Of a stretch of DNA of 64,000 nucleotides, positions 43,612 to 52,075 are shown one piece after another (within the stretch, counting starts at the first letter, position 1; every line of letters begins with the position of its first letter). The notes under the pieces are model-generated. The model saw only the letters and a program-made list of their open reading frames with translations. It ran no database searches and was not told the origin of the DNA. Source of the DNA: Rhizobium oryziradicis (GTDB lineage Bacteria > Pseudomonadota > Alphaproteobacteria > Rhizobiales > Rhizobiaceae). Made by a program: the position numbers and the translations under genes. The stretch spans positions 186,001 through 250,000 of the forward strand of contig NZ_MKIM01000022.1 of the NCBI RefSeq assembly GCF_001939045.1, in the 5' to 3' direction.

Positions 43612-44271
43612 GTGACCATGCTGCGGTATAAAAACGATCAATGGGTGCCGGTAGCATTGTCCGCCGACGTGCCGAAAGCAACCGTGGTTCCGGCCTGGAT
43701 ACCAGACAGCAGAATTGCGCTATGGCGAAGTCAATCTGGTGTGCTGGCGGCCAGTGCGGAACGCTGTCCGCATCGTGGCATGAGACTTTCCTATGGCTTC
43801 GTGCGTGGAGAAACGCTCTCCTGCATCTACCATGGTTGGAGCTTTGCGAGCGATGGACGCTGTCAGCGTATTCCCGCACATCCCGGCCTTGTTCCGCCTG
43901 AAACCATTCATCTGCACAATAGCGTGGTCAATGAGCGTGATGGCATCATTTGGGTTGCACGCGAACAACCCAGCCTGGAACCTCCGACGTTCCCGTCAAG
44001 GATTCCGTTGAAGACCATCATGGTTGAAGCCGGGATCACGGCTTTGGAAACAGCCGCCGGGGCGAAAGCCGACGACAATGGCGTGATCTCCTGCACCCTT
44101 GCCGGAGAAAACATCTGTCTTCTGCTGGTGGCGCAAAGTGCGTGTGAGACGCTGACGCATATTCTTGTTGATCAGGACACACCGGTCAGCACCCGCATCA
44201 CACTCTCGCGTCATATTGAAGCCTTGCGCAGAACAGCTGAAGCGATCGATTTGAGGAAAGATGCATGTTGA
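43612..44271 (+). CDS. Rieske [2Fe-2S] protein, trans-acting partner of the cluster-less oxygenase (NdmD N-domain-like)
   Basis: A 219-residue protein. Residues 11-120 form a Rieske domain with both ligand pairs intact: CPHRG (Cys52, His54) and CIYHGW (Cys71, His74). After it comes about 100 residues with no iron-binding oxygenase motif and no FMN, NAD or plant-ferredoxin reductase motif. Alone it can carry electrons but not catalyse oxygenation. Its stop overlaps the start of 44265, which encodes an oxygenase catalytic domain lacking the Rieske segment, so the two most likely form one enzyme. In NdmD of caffeine-degrading Pseudomonas a similar extra N-terminal Rieske domain serves the cluster-less NdmC, but NdmD also has the reductase. 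The start is GTG at 43612 or ATG at 43618; ribosome site weak. Confidence 0.82.
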   Translation: MTMLRYKNDQWVPVALSADVPKATVVPAWIPDSRIALWRSQSGVLAASAERCPHRGMRLSYGFVRGETLSCIYHGWSFASDGRCQRIPAHPGLVPPETIHLHNSVVNERDGIIWVAREQPSLEPPTFPSRIPLKTIMVEAGITALETAAGAKADDNGVISCTLAGENICLLLVAQSACETLTHILVDQDTPVSTRITLSRHIEALRRTAEAIDLRKDAC

Positions 44272-45110
44272 GTGGGCCAATGGTGGATGAGTGGTATCCA
44301 GTCGGCATGATCAGTCAGCTTGATACGGCAGGCCGCAACACCGTTTTGATGGGTCATCCGATCCGTGTTGCAAAAGGCATTGACGGCAAAGCTGAAGCTG
44401 TCACCGGCGAGGGACGCGCCCTGCCCGTCATCGAGCGTTACGGACATGTTTGGACCTCGCTTGGCACGCCCAACAAGCCATTGTTTGACATTCCAGAAGC
44501 CGAGCAAGCCGGTCGTCGTCTGGTTGATGTGGGCGTTGTTAGGGTGCGGTGTTCGCCTTTGAGGGCGGTTGAGAATTTTCTCGATATTGCACATTTTCCG
44601 TTTGTGCATACCGATATTCTGGGGGCGGAACCCCATACAGAAGTTGAGAATTACAAGGTTGAAATCCGCGAGGATGCGGACGAGGTCTGGGCAACACAGA
44701 TCAAGTTTTTCCAACCGCAAGCTGCAAAATCTGCGGAAAATGGCATCACGACAGATTATATGTATCGTGTGCCTGCACCAACATGTTCGGTTCTTTATAA
44801 AACCTCCCCACCACGGCCCGGCGAATGGGATGTGATCACGCTGTTTGTACAGCCGTTGGCGGAAGATCTGTGCGATGTCTGGCCATGGATGGCATTGTTT
44901 GATGACACCACGCCCATGACGGACCTGATCCACTTTCAGCAGATGATCTTTCTGCAAGACCGCTCAATCCTCGAAAACCAGATCCCGCGTCTTTTGCCGC
45001 TGGACCCCGGCATGGAAATTCCCACGCGGGCCGATCTCACCTCTGTTGCCTATCGGCGCTGGCTGAAGCGGCATCATTATACCTATGGCGCACAGCTGGT
45101 GGCCCAATGA
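44265..45110 (+). CDS. Rieske-type oxygenase catalytic subunit lacking its Rieske cluster (NdmC-like)
   Basis: A 281-residue protein. The mononuclear non-heme iron motif ENFLDIAHFPFVH is complete, with Asp107 (electron bridge), His110 and His115 in the NxxDxxHxxxxH pattern; the third acidic ligand region reads QDRSILENQ in the C-terminal third. At the N-terminus the flanks of a Rieske domain are present (EWYPVGMISQL and ERYGHVWTSLGTPNKPLFDIPE), but the part that should hold C-x-H and C-x2-H is missing: no CxH or CxxH occurs. The shape is that of VanA/NdmC-type O- or N-demethylases with the cluster deleted. The preceding overlapping gene supplies a Rieske centre and the following one a GST-like protein (ATGA overlap). 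Substrate inferred from context as a purine-like N-heterocycle. Confidence 0.82.
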   Translation: MLSGPMVDEWYPVGMISQLDTAGRNTVLMGHPIRVAKGIDGKAEAVTGEGRALPVIERYGHVWTSLGTPNKPLFDIPEAEQAGRRLVDVGVVRVRCSPLRAVENFLDIAHFPFVHTDILGAEPHTEVENYKVEIREDADEVWATQIKFFQPQAAKSAENGITTDYMYRVPAPTCSVLYKTSPPRPGEWDVITLFVQPLAEDLCDVWPWMALFDDTTPMTDLIHFQQMIFLQDRSILENQIPRLLPLDPGMEIPTRADLTSVAYRRWLKRHHYTYGAQLVAQ

Positions 45111-45748
45111 AACTCTACGATTATATTCTCTCCCCAAGCTGCTATAAGGTTCGCCTGCTGGCCGCATTGACAAAGACTGAGCTGAGCTTGCATGCGGTCG
45201 ATTTTCATCCCGGCCGTGAACATTTAAGCCCAGATCTTCTCGCGCTGAACCCGGCTGGCTCCATTCCCATTCTTGAAGATGGCGATCTTTTGCTAACGGA
45301 ATCGTCGGCCATGTTGGCTTACATTGCCGCTCAAAAGGCTCCCGAATGGCTCGGCAATGCAACCCCGCAGCAAACAGCGCGTGTGCATCAATGGCTGTGT
45401 TTTTCCCAGCGCCTGACGGCATCTCTGGGCGCTGCCCGCCTGATCGAAATGTTGCAACGCCCCGGTGATCTTGCGGCCGCTCAGACGGCAGGCAAAGCAG
45501 CGCTTCGCGAACTGGAAGCGGCTCTGGTTGAGCAGCGCCTGCGCGGCGAGGCCTTTCTCACATCAGATCGCCCCACGATTGCAGACATTGCCTGCTTTCC
45601 CTATGTGGCGCTGGCACCGGATGGCAGTGTTTCGCTGGACCATTATCCATCCATTCGCCTTTGGCTTCGTGCCATTCGCGCGCTCGACGGCTTTATTGAA
45701 ATGCCGGGCATACACAGGCTTCACGAATTGAAACCGGAACCGGTTTGA
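45107..45748 (+). CDS. Glutathione S-transferase-like protein (possible NdmE-type scaffold)
   Basis: A 213-residue GST-fold protein. The thioredoxin-like domain (residues 1-80) has SPSCYKVRLLAAL at the active-site helix and NPAGSIPILEDGDLLLTESSAMLAYIA with the cis-Pro and Glu-Ser glutathione-binding pair; the alpha domain has DRPTIADIACFPYVALAPDG. It overlaps the oxygenase gene (ATGA), so it is co-translated with it. Two roles fit: a glutathione-dependent enzyme of the pathway, or a structural subunit like NdmE, the GST-like protein needed for the NdmC-NdmD demethylase. The G-site looks intact, so catalysis is not excluded. Confidence 0.83.
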   Translation: MKLYDYILSPSCYKVRLLAALTKTELSLHAVDFHPGREHLSPDLLALNPAGSIPILEDGDLLLTESSAMLAYIAAQKAPEWLGNATPQQTARVHQWLCFSQRLTASLGAARLIEMLQRPGDLAAAQTAGKAALRELEAALVEQRLRGEAFLTSDRPTIADIACFPYVALAPDGSVSLDHYPSIRLWLRAIRALDGFIEMPGIHRLHELKPEPV

Positions 45749-45749
45749 C

Positions 45750-47129
45750 ATGGTGCGCTATCTTTTCAAAAACTGTGCAGCCGTGGTGGTAGAGGATGGG
45801 CTTGGCCCATCTGTTTTGCGCAATGTCGATATTTTAACCGATGGTCCCGCCATTCACACCATTGGCGCCGACATCCATGTTGATCACCAGGCCAACGACA
45901 CCATCCTCAAGGATGCATCAGGCTGGTTTGTGTATCCGGGCCTTGTCAACACGCATCACCATTTCTTCCAGACGTTCGTGCGCAATCGTGCGGAGCTGGA
46001 CTGGACGAAACTGTCGGTGATCGAATGGCTCGATCGCATCTATCCGATCTTCTCAAGGCTTACGGAAGATTGCTTCTATCACTCATCTGTCACGGCCATG
46101 GCCGAATTGATCAAGCATGGCTGCACCACGGCCTTTGACCATCAATATTGCTTTCCCCGCCATGCGGGAAAACGCTTGATTGACCGACAGTTTGAGGCAG
46201 CAGAGCTGTTGGGAATGCGCTTTCACGCAGGGCGTGGCGGCAATACGCTGCCAAAATCCGAAGGCTCGACCATTCCAGATGCCATGCTGGAAACCACCGA
46301 TGAATTCATTGCTGATTGTGCACGATTGATTGATAGCTATCACGATGCCTCCCCTTTTAGCATGCGCCAAGTCGTCGTGGCTCCGTGCCAACCAGTCAAC
46401 GCCTATCGCGAGACATTTGTGGAATCGGTTGCGCTGGCGCGAGACCGTGGCGTGCTGCTGCATACCCATGTCGGCGAAGGTGAAAGCCCCGTCATCGAAG
46501 CACGGCATGGCATGCGCACGGTGGATTATCTGGAAGAGATCGGCTTTGCCGGACCCGATACATTCTATGCCCATTGCTGGGAGCTGCACCACAGTGAGCT
46601 GCAAAAGATGGCGTTGAGCAAAACCGGCGTCTCCCATTGCCCGGAGCCGGTGTATCTGGTGGGTGCCGAGGTCACCGACATTCCGGCCATGGCGGCTTTC
46701 GGGGTGCGCCTTGGTCTGGGATGTGACGGCGCAGCATCGAATGACAACTCCAACCTGATGCACTGTGTCCATTCTGCCTATATGCTGCAATGCCTTGTGG
46801 CATCAAAGCGCAATCATGCCGTGCCGCCACCTGCCGATTTCCTCGATTACGCCACCAAGGGCGGGGCCGACCTGCTTGGCCGCACGCACATCGGGCGGTT
46901 GGCACCGGGCATGGCGGCTGATTTGTTCGCCATTGATACCCGGCGGATGGACTATGTGGGCACACGCCATGATCCGCTAAGCCTGATTGCCAAGGTTGGC
47001 ATTGGCACGACCACCGATTTGACCATGATCAACGGCCGGATTGCCTGGGAAAAGGGAGAGTTCCCAGGCCTGGATGAGGCCAAACTTGCGGCTGACGCGG
47101 AAGCCACACTTTCAACCATCGAAATATAG
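45750..47129 (+). CDS. Amidohydrolase/deaminase, 8-oxoguanine deaminase/AtzB-like
   Basis: A 459-residue amidohydrolase-superfamily TIM-barrel enzyme of the cytosine/8-oxoguanine/triazine deaminase clade. Metal and catalytic motifs: VNTHHHFFQTFVRN (HxH, about residue 70), CTTAFDHQYCFP, LLHTHVGEGESPVIEARHG (His and Glu) , FYAHCWELHHSE (His) and LGCDGAASNDNSNLMHCV (Asp). The WLDRIYPIFSRLTEDCFYHSS segment is characteristic of 8-oxoguanine deaminase-like members. It begins 1 bp after the GST-like gene and is followed by a BMP-type importer, so a deaminated purine, pterin or triazine ring is the likely chemistry. Exact substrate unknown. Confidence 0.85.
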   Translation: MVRYLFKNCAAVVVEDGLGPSVLRNVDILTDGPAIHTIGADIHVDHQANDTILKDASGWFVYPGLVNTHHHFFQTFVRNRAELDWTKLSVIEWLDRIYPIFSRLTEDCFYHSSVTAMAELIKHGCTTAFDHQYCFPRHAGKRLIDRQFEAAELLGMRFHAGRGGNTLPKSEGSTIPDAMLETTDEFIADCARLIDSYHDASPFSMRQVVVAPCQPVNAYRETFVESVALARDRGVLLHTHVGEGESPVIEARHGMRTVDYLEEIGFAGPDTFYAHCWELHHSELQKMALSKTGVSHCPEPVYLVGAEVTDIPAMAAFGVRLGLGCDGAASNDNSNLMHCVHSAYMLQCLVASKRNHAVPPPADFLDYATKGGADLLGRTHIGRLAPGMAADLFAIDTRRMDYVGTRHDPLSLIAKVGIGTTTDLTMINGRIAWEKGEFPGLDEAKLAADAEATLSTIEI

Positions 47130-47145
47130 AAAAAAGGGAACTGGA

Positions 47146-48243
47146 ATGCGCGATCGATTGACCCGTAGAACTTTGATGAAAAGCGTTGCCTTGGGCGGTG
47201 TCGCCGCCACGCTTGGCGTGCGCAGCGCGGCAGCCGCTGCTCCGCTTGGCATTGCGCTTGTTGTGCCGTCGCCGATTGGTGATGTGGGTTGGGGGCGTGC
47301 CCTTGCCGATGGTTTGGAGCCGATCAAGGCTGCCTATGGCGACAAGGTGAAGGTCACCATCATCGAGAACATCGCTGAAGGGCCTGATGCAGACCGCATC
47401 ATGAACAAGACAATCACCGACGGCAACAAGTTCCTGATTGCAGGATCTTTTGGCTATCAAAACGGCGCTTTGCAGCTGGCCAAACGCCATCCCGATGTGT
47501 CTGTGCTGCATGCGTCCGGCTTTAAGGTTGCGCCGAACTTCTCGCCTTTCGCTGCAAAATATTTCCAGGGCACCTATCTCATGGGCATGGCGGCAGCGGC
47601 CCTTTCAAAAACCGGCAAGCTTGGCTCTGTTTCGGCTTTTGCCATTCCAGAACTGATCACGTCCATCAACGCCTTTGTCCTCGGTGCGCAAGCCGTAAAC
47701 CCAAAAATCGAAGTATCGGTTGTCTGGGTAAACTCATGGTTTGACCCAGCCAAGGAACAGGAAGCCGCCAAATCGCTGATCGCGCAAAAATGTGACGTGA
47801 TTTTCTCCAATGCCCAGGATACACCGTCGGTGATTGCGGCATGCGAAGAGGCAGGTGTTTACGCCTTCAACCTCAACTCATCCATGAAGAAATATGCCCC
47901 GAAATCCTATCTCGGTTGCGTGCTCACCGATTGGTCGCCCTTCTTCAAGGCATCGGTGGACGCTCATCTGGCGGGCAAATTCAAGGGGGCAAATGCCTTC
48001 CTCGGCGTCGCAGATAAAGTTGTTGAGGTTGTGGATTGGAACCCGGCCATCCCGGCCGATGTCATGAGCAAAATCAAATCTGTTGAAGCAAAAATTGCTG
48101 ATGGCAGTTTCTCGCCCTTCACAGGCCCAATTAGCAAACAAGATGGCAGTGAGGGTGTTGCTGCGGGCAAAACCATGACCGATGGCGAGATTGTCGCGAT
48201 GAACTGGCACGTCAAGGGCGTCACGTCGCCACTGCCGAAATAA
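47146..48243 (+). CDS. BMP/BmpA-family solute-binding protein (purine nucleoside/nucleobase ABC importer)
   Basis: A 365-residue BMP-family lipoprotein-like binding protein. The ATG at 47146 is preceded by AAAAGGGAACTGGA, whereas the longer reading from 47041 runs inside the deaminase gene. The N-terminus DRLTRRTLMKSVALGGVAATLG has twin arginines and an SAAAAA cleavage site, suggesting Tat export. Mature text: LGIALVVPSPIGDVGWGRALADGLE, FGYQNGALQLAKRHPDVSVLHASG, YFQGTYLMGMAAAALSKTGKLG and NAQDTPSVIAACEEAGVYAFNLN. BMP proteins such as PnrA bind purine nucleosides, and some bind autoinducer or nucleobases, consistent with a purine-related pathway. Confidence 0.9.
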   Translation: MRDRLTRRTLMKSVALGGVAATLGVRSAAAAAPLGIALVVPSPIGDVGWGRALADGLEPIKAAYGDKVKVTIIENIAEGPDADRIMNKTITDGNKFLIAGSFGYQNGALQLAKRHPDVSVLHASGFKVAPNFSPFAAKYFQGTYLMGMAAAALSKTGKLGSVSAFAIPELITSINAFVLGAQAVNPKIEVSVVWVNSWFDPAKEQEAAKSLIAQKCDVIFSNAQDTPSVIAACEEAGVYAFNLNSSMKKYAPKSYLGCVLTDWSPFFKASVDAHLAGKFKGANAFLGVADKVVEVVDWNPAIPADVMSKIKSVEAKIADGSFSPFTGPISKQDGSEGVAAGKTMTDGEIVAMNWHVKGVTSPLPK

Positions 48244-48245
48244 CC

Positions 48246-49769
48246 ATGGCAACACCTCTTCTGGCCTTAAAGGGCATTTCGAAAAGCTACGACCAGATCC
48301 ATGCCAATCGTGGCATTGATCTGGAAGTAGCCCCCCAATCCATACACGCAATTTTGGGCGAAAACGGCGCGGGCAAATCCACGCTGATGAAGCTGATCTA
48401 TGGCGTGGAAACCCCGGATGCTGGCGAGATGATCTGGCAGGGAAAGCCCATTTCCCTACCCTCCCCTTCGGATGCCAGGCAGCAGGGCATTGGCATGGTG
48501 TTTCAGCATTTTTCGCTGTTTGAAACGCTGACCGTGGTAGAAAACGTATCGCTGGTCGTGCCCGGCCGGCGAGCCGTTCTGATAGAGCGCATACAAGCCC
48601 TGGGTCGAGATTTCGGTCTCACGGTTGATCCGCTTGCACATGTCCATATGCTGTCAGTGGGGGAGAGGCAGCGGGTTGAGATTATTCGATGCCTGATGAC
48701 CAATCCCAAGCTTCTCATCCTGGACGAGCCGACCTCGGTATTGCCGCCGCAGGCGGTGGAAAAACTGTTTGACACGCTGCGACGGCTACGCGACGGCGGC
48801 GTGTCCATTCTCTTCATCTCGCACAAACTGGAGGAAATCCGCGCCCTGTGCGACCGCGCCACCATCTTGCGTGCAGGACAGGTGACTGGAAATATCGACC
48901 CACGCGATCACGACGCCAAAGACCTCGCGCGCATGATGATTGGCCGCGATATGCCGCAGCCCATCGCAGCCCAGCCAATGCCAGTGGGCGAGAAACGGCT
49001 GGAATTGATCGGACTTGATTATCAACCCGACGATCCCTTTGCCGTCGCGCTCTCCAAAGTCACGCTGGAAGTCAGAGCCGGAGAAATTCTGGGCATTGCT
49101 GGCATATCCGGCAATGGGCAAGGTGAGCTGGCGGCGTTGATTTCCGGCGAGAGCGTTTTATCGGAGCAAAAAAGCGACCAAATACAGATGATGGGACAGC
49201 CGGTTGGCACATTCAATGCCGCCGAGCGCAGAAAGTTGGGCTTCGCGTTTGTGCCCGAAGATCGACTTGGCCGTGGTGCCGTGCCGGAGCTGTCTCTTAT
49301 CAAAAACGGGCTTTTGACCGCCCATGGTACGGGCCTTCTCCACTACGGTCTCATCAACAACACTCAAGCGACAGCCTTTGCAGAAACCTGCATTCGTGAT
49401 TTCGACGTTCGCACCTCGGGGCCAACATCCGAGGCTGGTTCACTGTCTGGTGGCAACCTGCAAAAATTCATTGTCGGGAGAGAAATCATGCTCGCTCCGA
49501 AGCTTTTGTTTGTCGTACAGCCGACTTGGGGCGTTGATATTGGGGCGACCATCGCCATTCGTCAGCGGCTAATGACCCTGCGCAATCAGGGCGTTGCCAT
49601 TCTGTTGATCTCCGAAGAGATAGAAGAGCTTTTCGAACTCTCTGACTTTATTCAGGTTCTGAATGGCGGCACGCTCAGCCCTCGGCTTGAGACGGCACAC
49701 ATCCAAGTGGAAGACATTGGCCGTTACATGATCGGCGCAGACAATGGTGCGGAGAGCCTTCAGCCATGA
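48246..49769 (+). CDS. BMP-type ABC importer ATPase, two NBDs (NupO/YufO-like)
   Basis: A 507-residue ATPase with tandem NBDs. NBD1: GENGAGKSTLMKLIYG, LSVGERQRVEIIRCLMTNPKLLILDEPTSV, LFISHKLEEI. NBD2 (from about residue 250): GISGNGQGELAALISG, FVPEDRLGRGAVPELSLIKN, LSGGNLQKFIVGREIMLAPKLLFVVQPTWGVDIGA. The 'VQPTWGVD' Walker B and non-canonical second Walker A are normal for this family, in which only NBD1 is fully catalytic. Starts 2 bp after the binding-protein gene and overlaps the first permease (ATGA). Confidence 0.93.
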   Translation: MATPLLALKGISKSYDQIHANRGIDLEVAPQSIHAILGENGAGKSTLMKLIYGVETPDAGEMIWQGKPISLPSPSDARQQGIGMVFQHFSLFETLTVVENVSLVVPGRRAVLIERIQALGRDFGLTVDPLAHVHMLSVGERQRVEIIRCLMTNPKLLILDEPTSVLPPQAVEKLFDTLRRLRDGGVSILFISHKLEEIRALCDRATILRAGQVTGNIDPRDHDAKDLARMMIGRDMPQPIAAQPMPVGEKRLELIGLDYQPDDPFAVALSKVTLEVRAGEILGIAGISGNGQGELAALISGESVLSEQKSDQIQMMGQPVGTFNAAERRKLGFAFVPEDRLGRGAVPELSLIKNGLLTAHGTGLLHYGLINNTQATAFAETCIRDFDVRTSGPTSEAGSLSGGNLQKFIVGREIMLAPKLLFVVQPTWGVDIGATIAIRQRLMTLRNQGVAILLISEEIEELFELSDFIQVLNGGTLSPRLETAHIQVEDIGRYMIGADNGAESLQP

Positions 49770-50866
49770 TCACAGCAGTTCTGGATCGTTTGCCGCACCT
49801 CGTTCGTCGTGATCAGGCCTCTCTTGCGGTGGCATTTACAGCTCCACTCATCGCGCTTTTGGTGGCAACGGTTTTAAACCTTGCGCTCTACCTGATCATC
49901 GGCAAAGACCCGCTCGCCGTGTTTCACGCCATGCTGGTGGAGCCGTTTTTGTCATGGGCGACGTTTTCTGAAGTTCTGCTCAAAACAAGCCCGCTGTTGC
50001 TGATCGCACAAGGGCTCGCCATAGGCTTTCGCGCAAAAGTCATTAACATCGGTGCCGAAGGCCAATTTATCATTGGCGCGATTTTCGCATCCTCCATCCC
50101 GGTCTGGTTCAATGATATTGAGGGCGGCTGGATCTGGCCCGCAATGCTGCTTTTGGGCGCACTCGGCGGGGCATTATGGGCCGCGATAACCGCATTCTGG
50201 CGTGTCAGGCTCAATGCCAGCGAGATTCTCGTGTCCCTGATGCTCAGCCTCGTTGCTGAACAGCTTTTGAATTACCTGCTGCTCGGCCCCTGGAAAGACC
50301 CAGATGGCTTTAACTTCCCGCAATCGGTGATGTTTCAAGCGGATGCGATGATTCCCATCCTGTTTGCCAATACACGGGTTAACCTTTCTTTGTTGATTGC
50401 CTTGGCCTTGTCGCTGCTGGCTTGGTTGTTCATGCAGCGCAGCTTTCAGGGCTATAAATTGCAGGTTGGCGGCCTTGCCCCAAGAGCCGCAAGCTATGCG
50501 GGCTTTTCAGGCGGTCGGGCAATCTGGATTTCTCTCCTCATCGGCGGTTTTGCCGCAGGGCTTGCGGGTGCCGCGGAAGTGGCAGGCCCGATTGGCCAAT
50601 TGCAACGCTCAATCTCCACAGGCTATGGCTATGCGGCAATCATCGTCGCCTATCTGGGCGGATTGCATCCGCTGGGCATCCTTGTGTCTTCACTGGTGAT
50701 GGCCGTGCTTTATATCGGCGGCGACAATGCCATGGTGTCGGCAGATTTGCCAATTGCGGCTGTCCGGGTGTTTCAGGGCAGTCTTCTGCTGTGTTATCTC
50801 ATCGCGGCAGCTTTTGTGCGCTATCGACTGGAATGGCACAATGCTTCAACGAGGATGCCGTCATGA
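49766..50866 (+). CDS. BMP-type ABC importer permease 1 (NupP/YufP-like)
   Basis: A 366-residue BPD_transp_2 permease with about nine hydrophobic segments. Family motifs: PLLLIAQGLAIGFRAKVINIGAEGQFIIGAIFA and NASEILVSLMLSLVAEQLLNYLL; AGAAEVAGPIGQLQRSISTGYGYAAIIVAYLGGLHPLGIL. ATGA overlaps at both ends (with the ATPase and with permease 2) show tight coupling. Confidence 0.92.
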   Translation: MITAVLDRLPHLVRRDQASLAVAFTAPLIALLVATVLNLALYLIIGKDPLAVFHAMLVEPFLSWATFSEVLLKTSPLLLIAQGLAIGFRAKVINIGAEGQFIIGAIFASSIPVWFNDIEGGWIWPAMLLLGALGGALWAAITAFWRVRLNASEILVSLMLSLVAEQLLNYLLLGPWKDPDGFNFPQSVMFQADAMIPILFANTRVNLSLLIALALSLLAWLFMQRSFQGYKLQVGGLAPRAASYAGFSGGRAIWISLLIGGFAAGLAGAAEVAGPIGQLQRSISTGYGYAAIIVAYLGGLHPLGILVSSLVMAVLYIGGDNAMVSADLPIAAVRVFQGSLLLCYLIAAAFVRYRLEWHNASTRMPS

Positions 50867-51774
50867 ATGCAATTGAGTATATTCTGGCAGGCATGCTCGC
50901 GGCTGCCACGCCGTTTCTGCTGGCAGCATTGGGAGAAATGGTGGCTGAGCGCGCAGGCGTCATCAATCTCGGGGTTGAGGGCATGATGGCGCTGGGCGCA
51001 TCATTGGCCTTTATCATCGTTCACAATGGTGGCGGGCACGTCTTGGCATTTCTGGCCGCCGCTGTGGCAAGCGTGGCGCTGTCCCTGGTCTTTGCGTTCG
51101 TAGCGCTCGGCTTCCGGGCAAATCAGGTTGCGACGGGGCTTGCGATTGGTATTTTCGGACAGGGGCTCTCGGCATTGTTTGGCAAAGCCTATGAAAGCAT
51201 GACCGTTAAAGCCTTGCCGAAACTTGAAATTCCGTGGATTTCTGATCTGGCCGTCATTGGCGGATTGTTTCGGCAGGATATCATCGTTTGGCTCACCCTC
51301 GCCGCCACATTGGCCATCGGCATTGCGTTTTCCAGCTCTAAAGTGGGTCTGATCCTGCGGGCGGTGGGTGAAAACCCCAAAGCGGCCCGCGCCATTGGAT
51401 ATCCCGTCATTGCCATTCGCGTTGCGGCCATCGCCTTTGGTGGTGCCATGGCGGGCTTCGCAGGGGCCTATGCGTCAACAGTCTATACGCCACTTTGGGC
51501 AGATGGCATGATCGCCGGGCGCGGCTGGATTGCCATTGCATTGGTGGTGTTCGGAACCTGGCTTACGGGTCGAATTTTCCTGGGCGCTTGTCTCTTTGGT
51601 GCCGTGTCTCTCATGGGCCTAGCAGCGCAGACAACCGGGATCGCCATCCCCTCCCAGCTTCTTTCAAGCCTGCCCTATCTGGTCACGATCCTTGCTCTCG
51701 GTGTTATTTCCTCCAACCGCCGCCTTCTCAAGCTCAACAGCATCGCTTCGCTTGGCGAAACATTTGAACGTTAG
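50863..51774 (+). CDS. BMP-type ABC importer permease 2 (NupQ/YufQ-like)
   Basis: A 303-residue permease starting at the ATG at 50863 that overlaps the previous stop (ATGA). Segments: ATPFLLAALGEMVAERAGVINLGVEGMMALGA, RANQVATGLAIGIFGQGLSALFGK and AVGENPKAARAIGYPVIAIR, AGAYASTVYTPLWADGMIAGRGWIAIALVVFGTW in family order. Completes a heteromeric four-gene importer of the nucleoside (Nup/Yuf) type, supporting uptake of nucleobase or nucleoside-like compounds for the upstream Rieske system and deaminase. Confidence 0.92.
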   Translation: MNAIEYILAGMLAAATPFLLAALGEMVAERAGVINLGVEGMMALGASLAFIIVHNGGGHVLAFLAAAVASVALSLVFAFVALGFRANQVATGLAIGIFGQGLSALFGKAYESMTVKALPKLEIPWISDLAVIGGLFRQDIIVWLTLAATLAIGIAFSSSKVGLILRAVGENPKAARAIGYPVIAIRVAAIAFGGAMAGFAGAYASTVYTPLWADGMIAGRGWIAIALVVFGTWLTGRIFLGACLFGAVSLMGLAAQTTGIAIPSQLLSSLPYLVTILALGVISSNRRLLKLNSIASLGETFER

Positions 51775-52075
51775 TTGTTGAATCGGCATCGTCATGTCTG
51801 AATAGTGCCGGTTTGGCATTTGTGGACAGTCCCTGATTTGGGCTCTGTTGCAGGGACCGAATTTGGAACGAGTGCCCCCTACCCTGTAAATTTTTCATGC
51901 TGCGCGCTTGAAATCTCGCTGTAGCCTGCTGCCAGGTTTCCTGGACACGGAATTAGAGCATCGGATTTATTCGAAAATGGGCGGAGTTGCATCGCGATCT
52001 CAACTGAATTCTGCGGCCCATGGTGACCGCAAAGCCAACCCCACACCCGGAAGCTCAGTCTCGACGACCTAACGC
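51775..52075. other. Intergenic region between convergent genes
   Basis: A 301-bp gap. It contains a half copy of the AGAGCATCGGATTT element near 51955 and a GGGCTCTGTTGCA stretch near 51839 that vaguely resembles IS6-family ends, too short to call. No gene or clear terminator is seen. Confidence 0.45.

Noticed and set aside
47041-47145. N-terminal extension of the BMP binding protein
   Set aside because: It overlaps the deaminase coding region and hides the signal peptide; the ATG at 47146 has a good ribosome site.
49250-49560. Apparently degenerate second NBD of the Nup-type ATPase
   Set aside because: The unusual Walker motifs (VQPTWGVD) are normal for this importer family and not evidence of decay.
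51839-51860. GGGCTCTGTTGCA stretch resembling an IS6-family end
   Set aside because: Too short, no matching second end and no transposase nearby.
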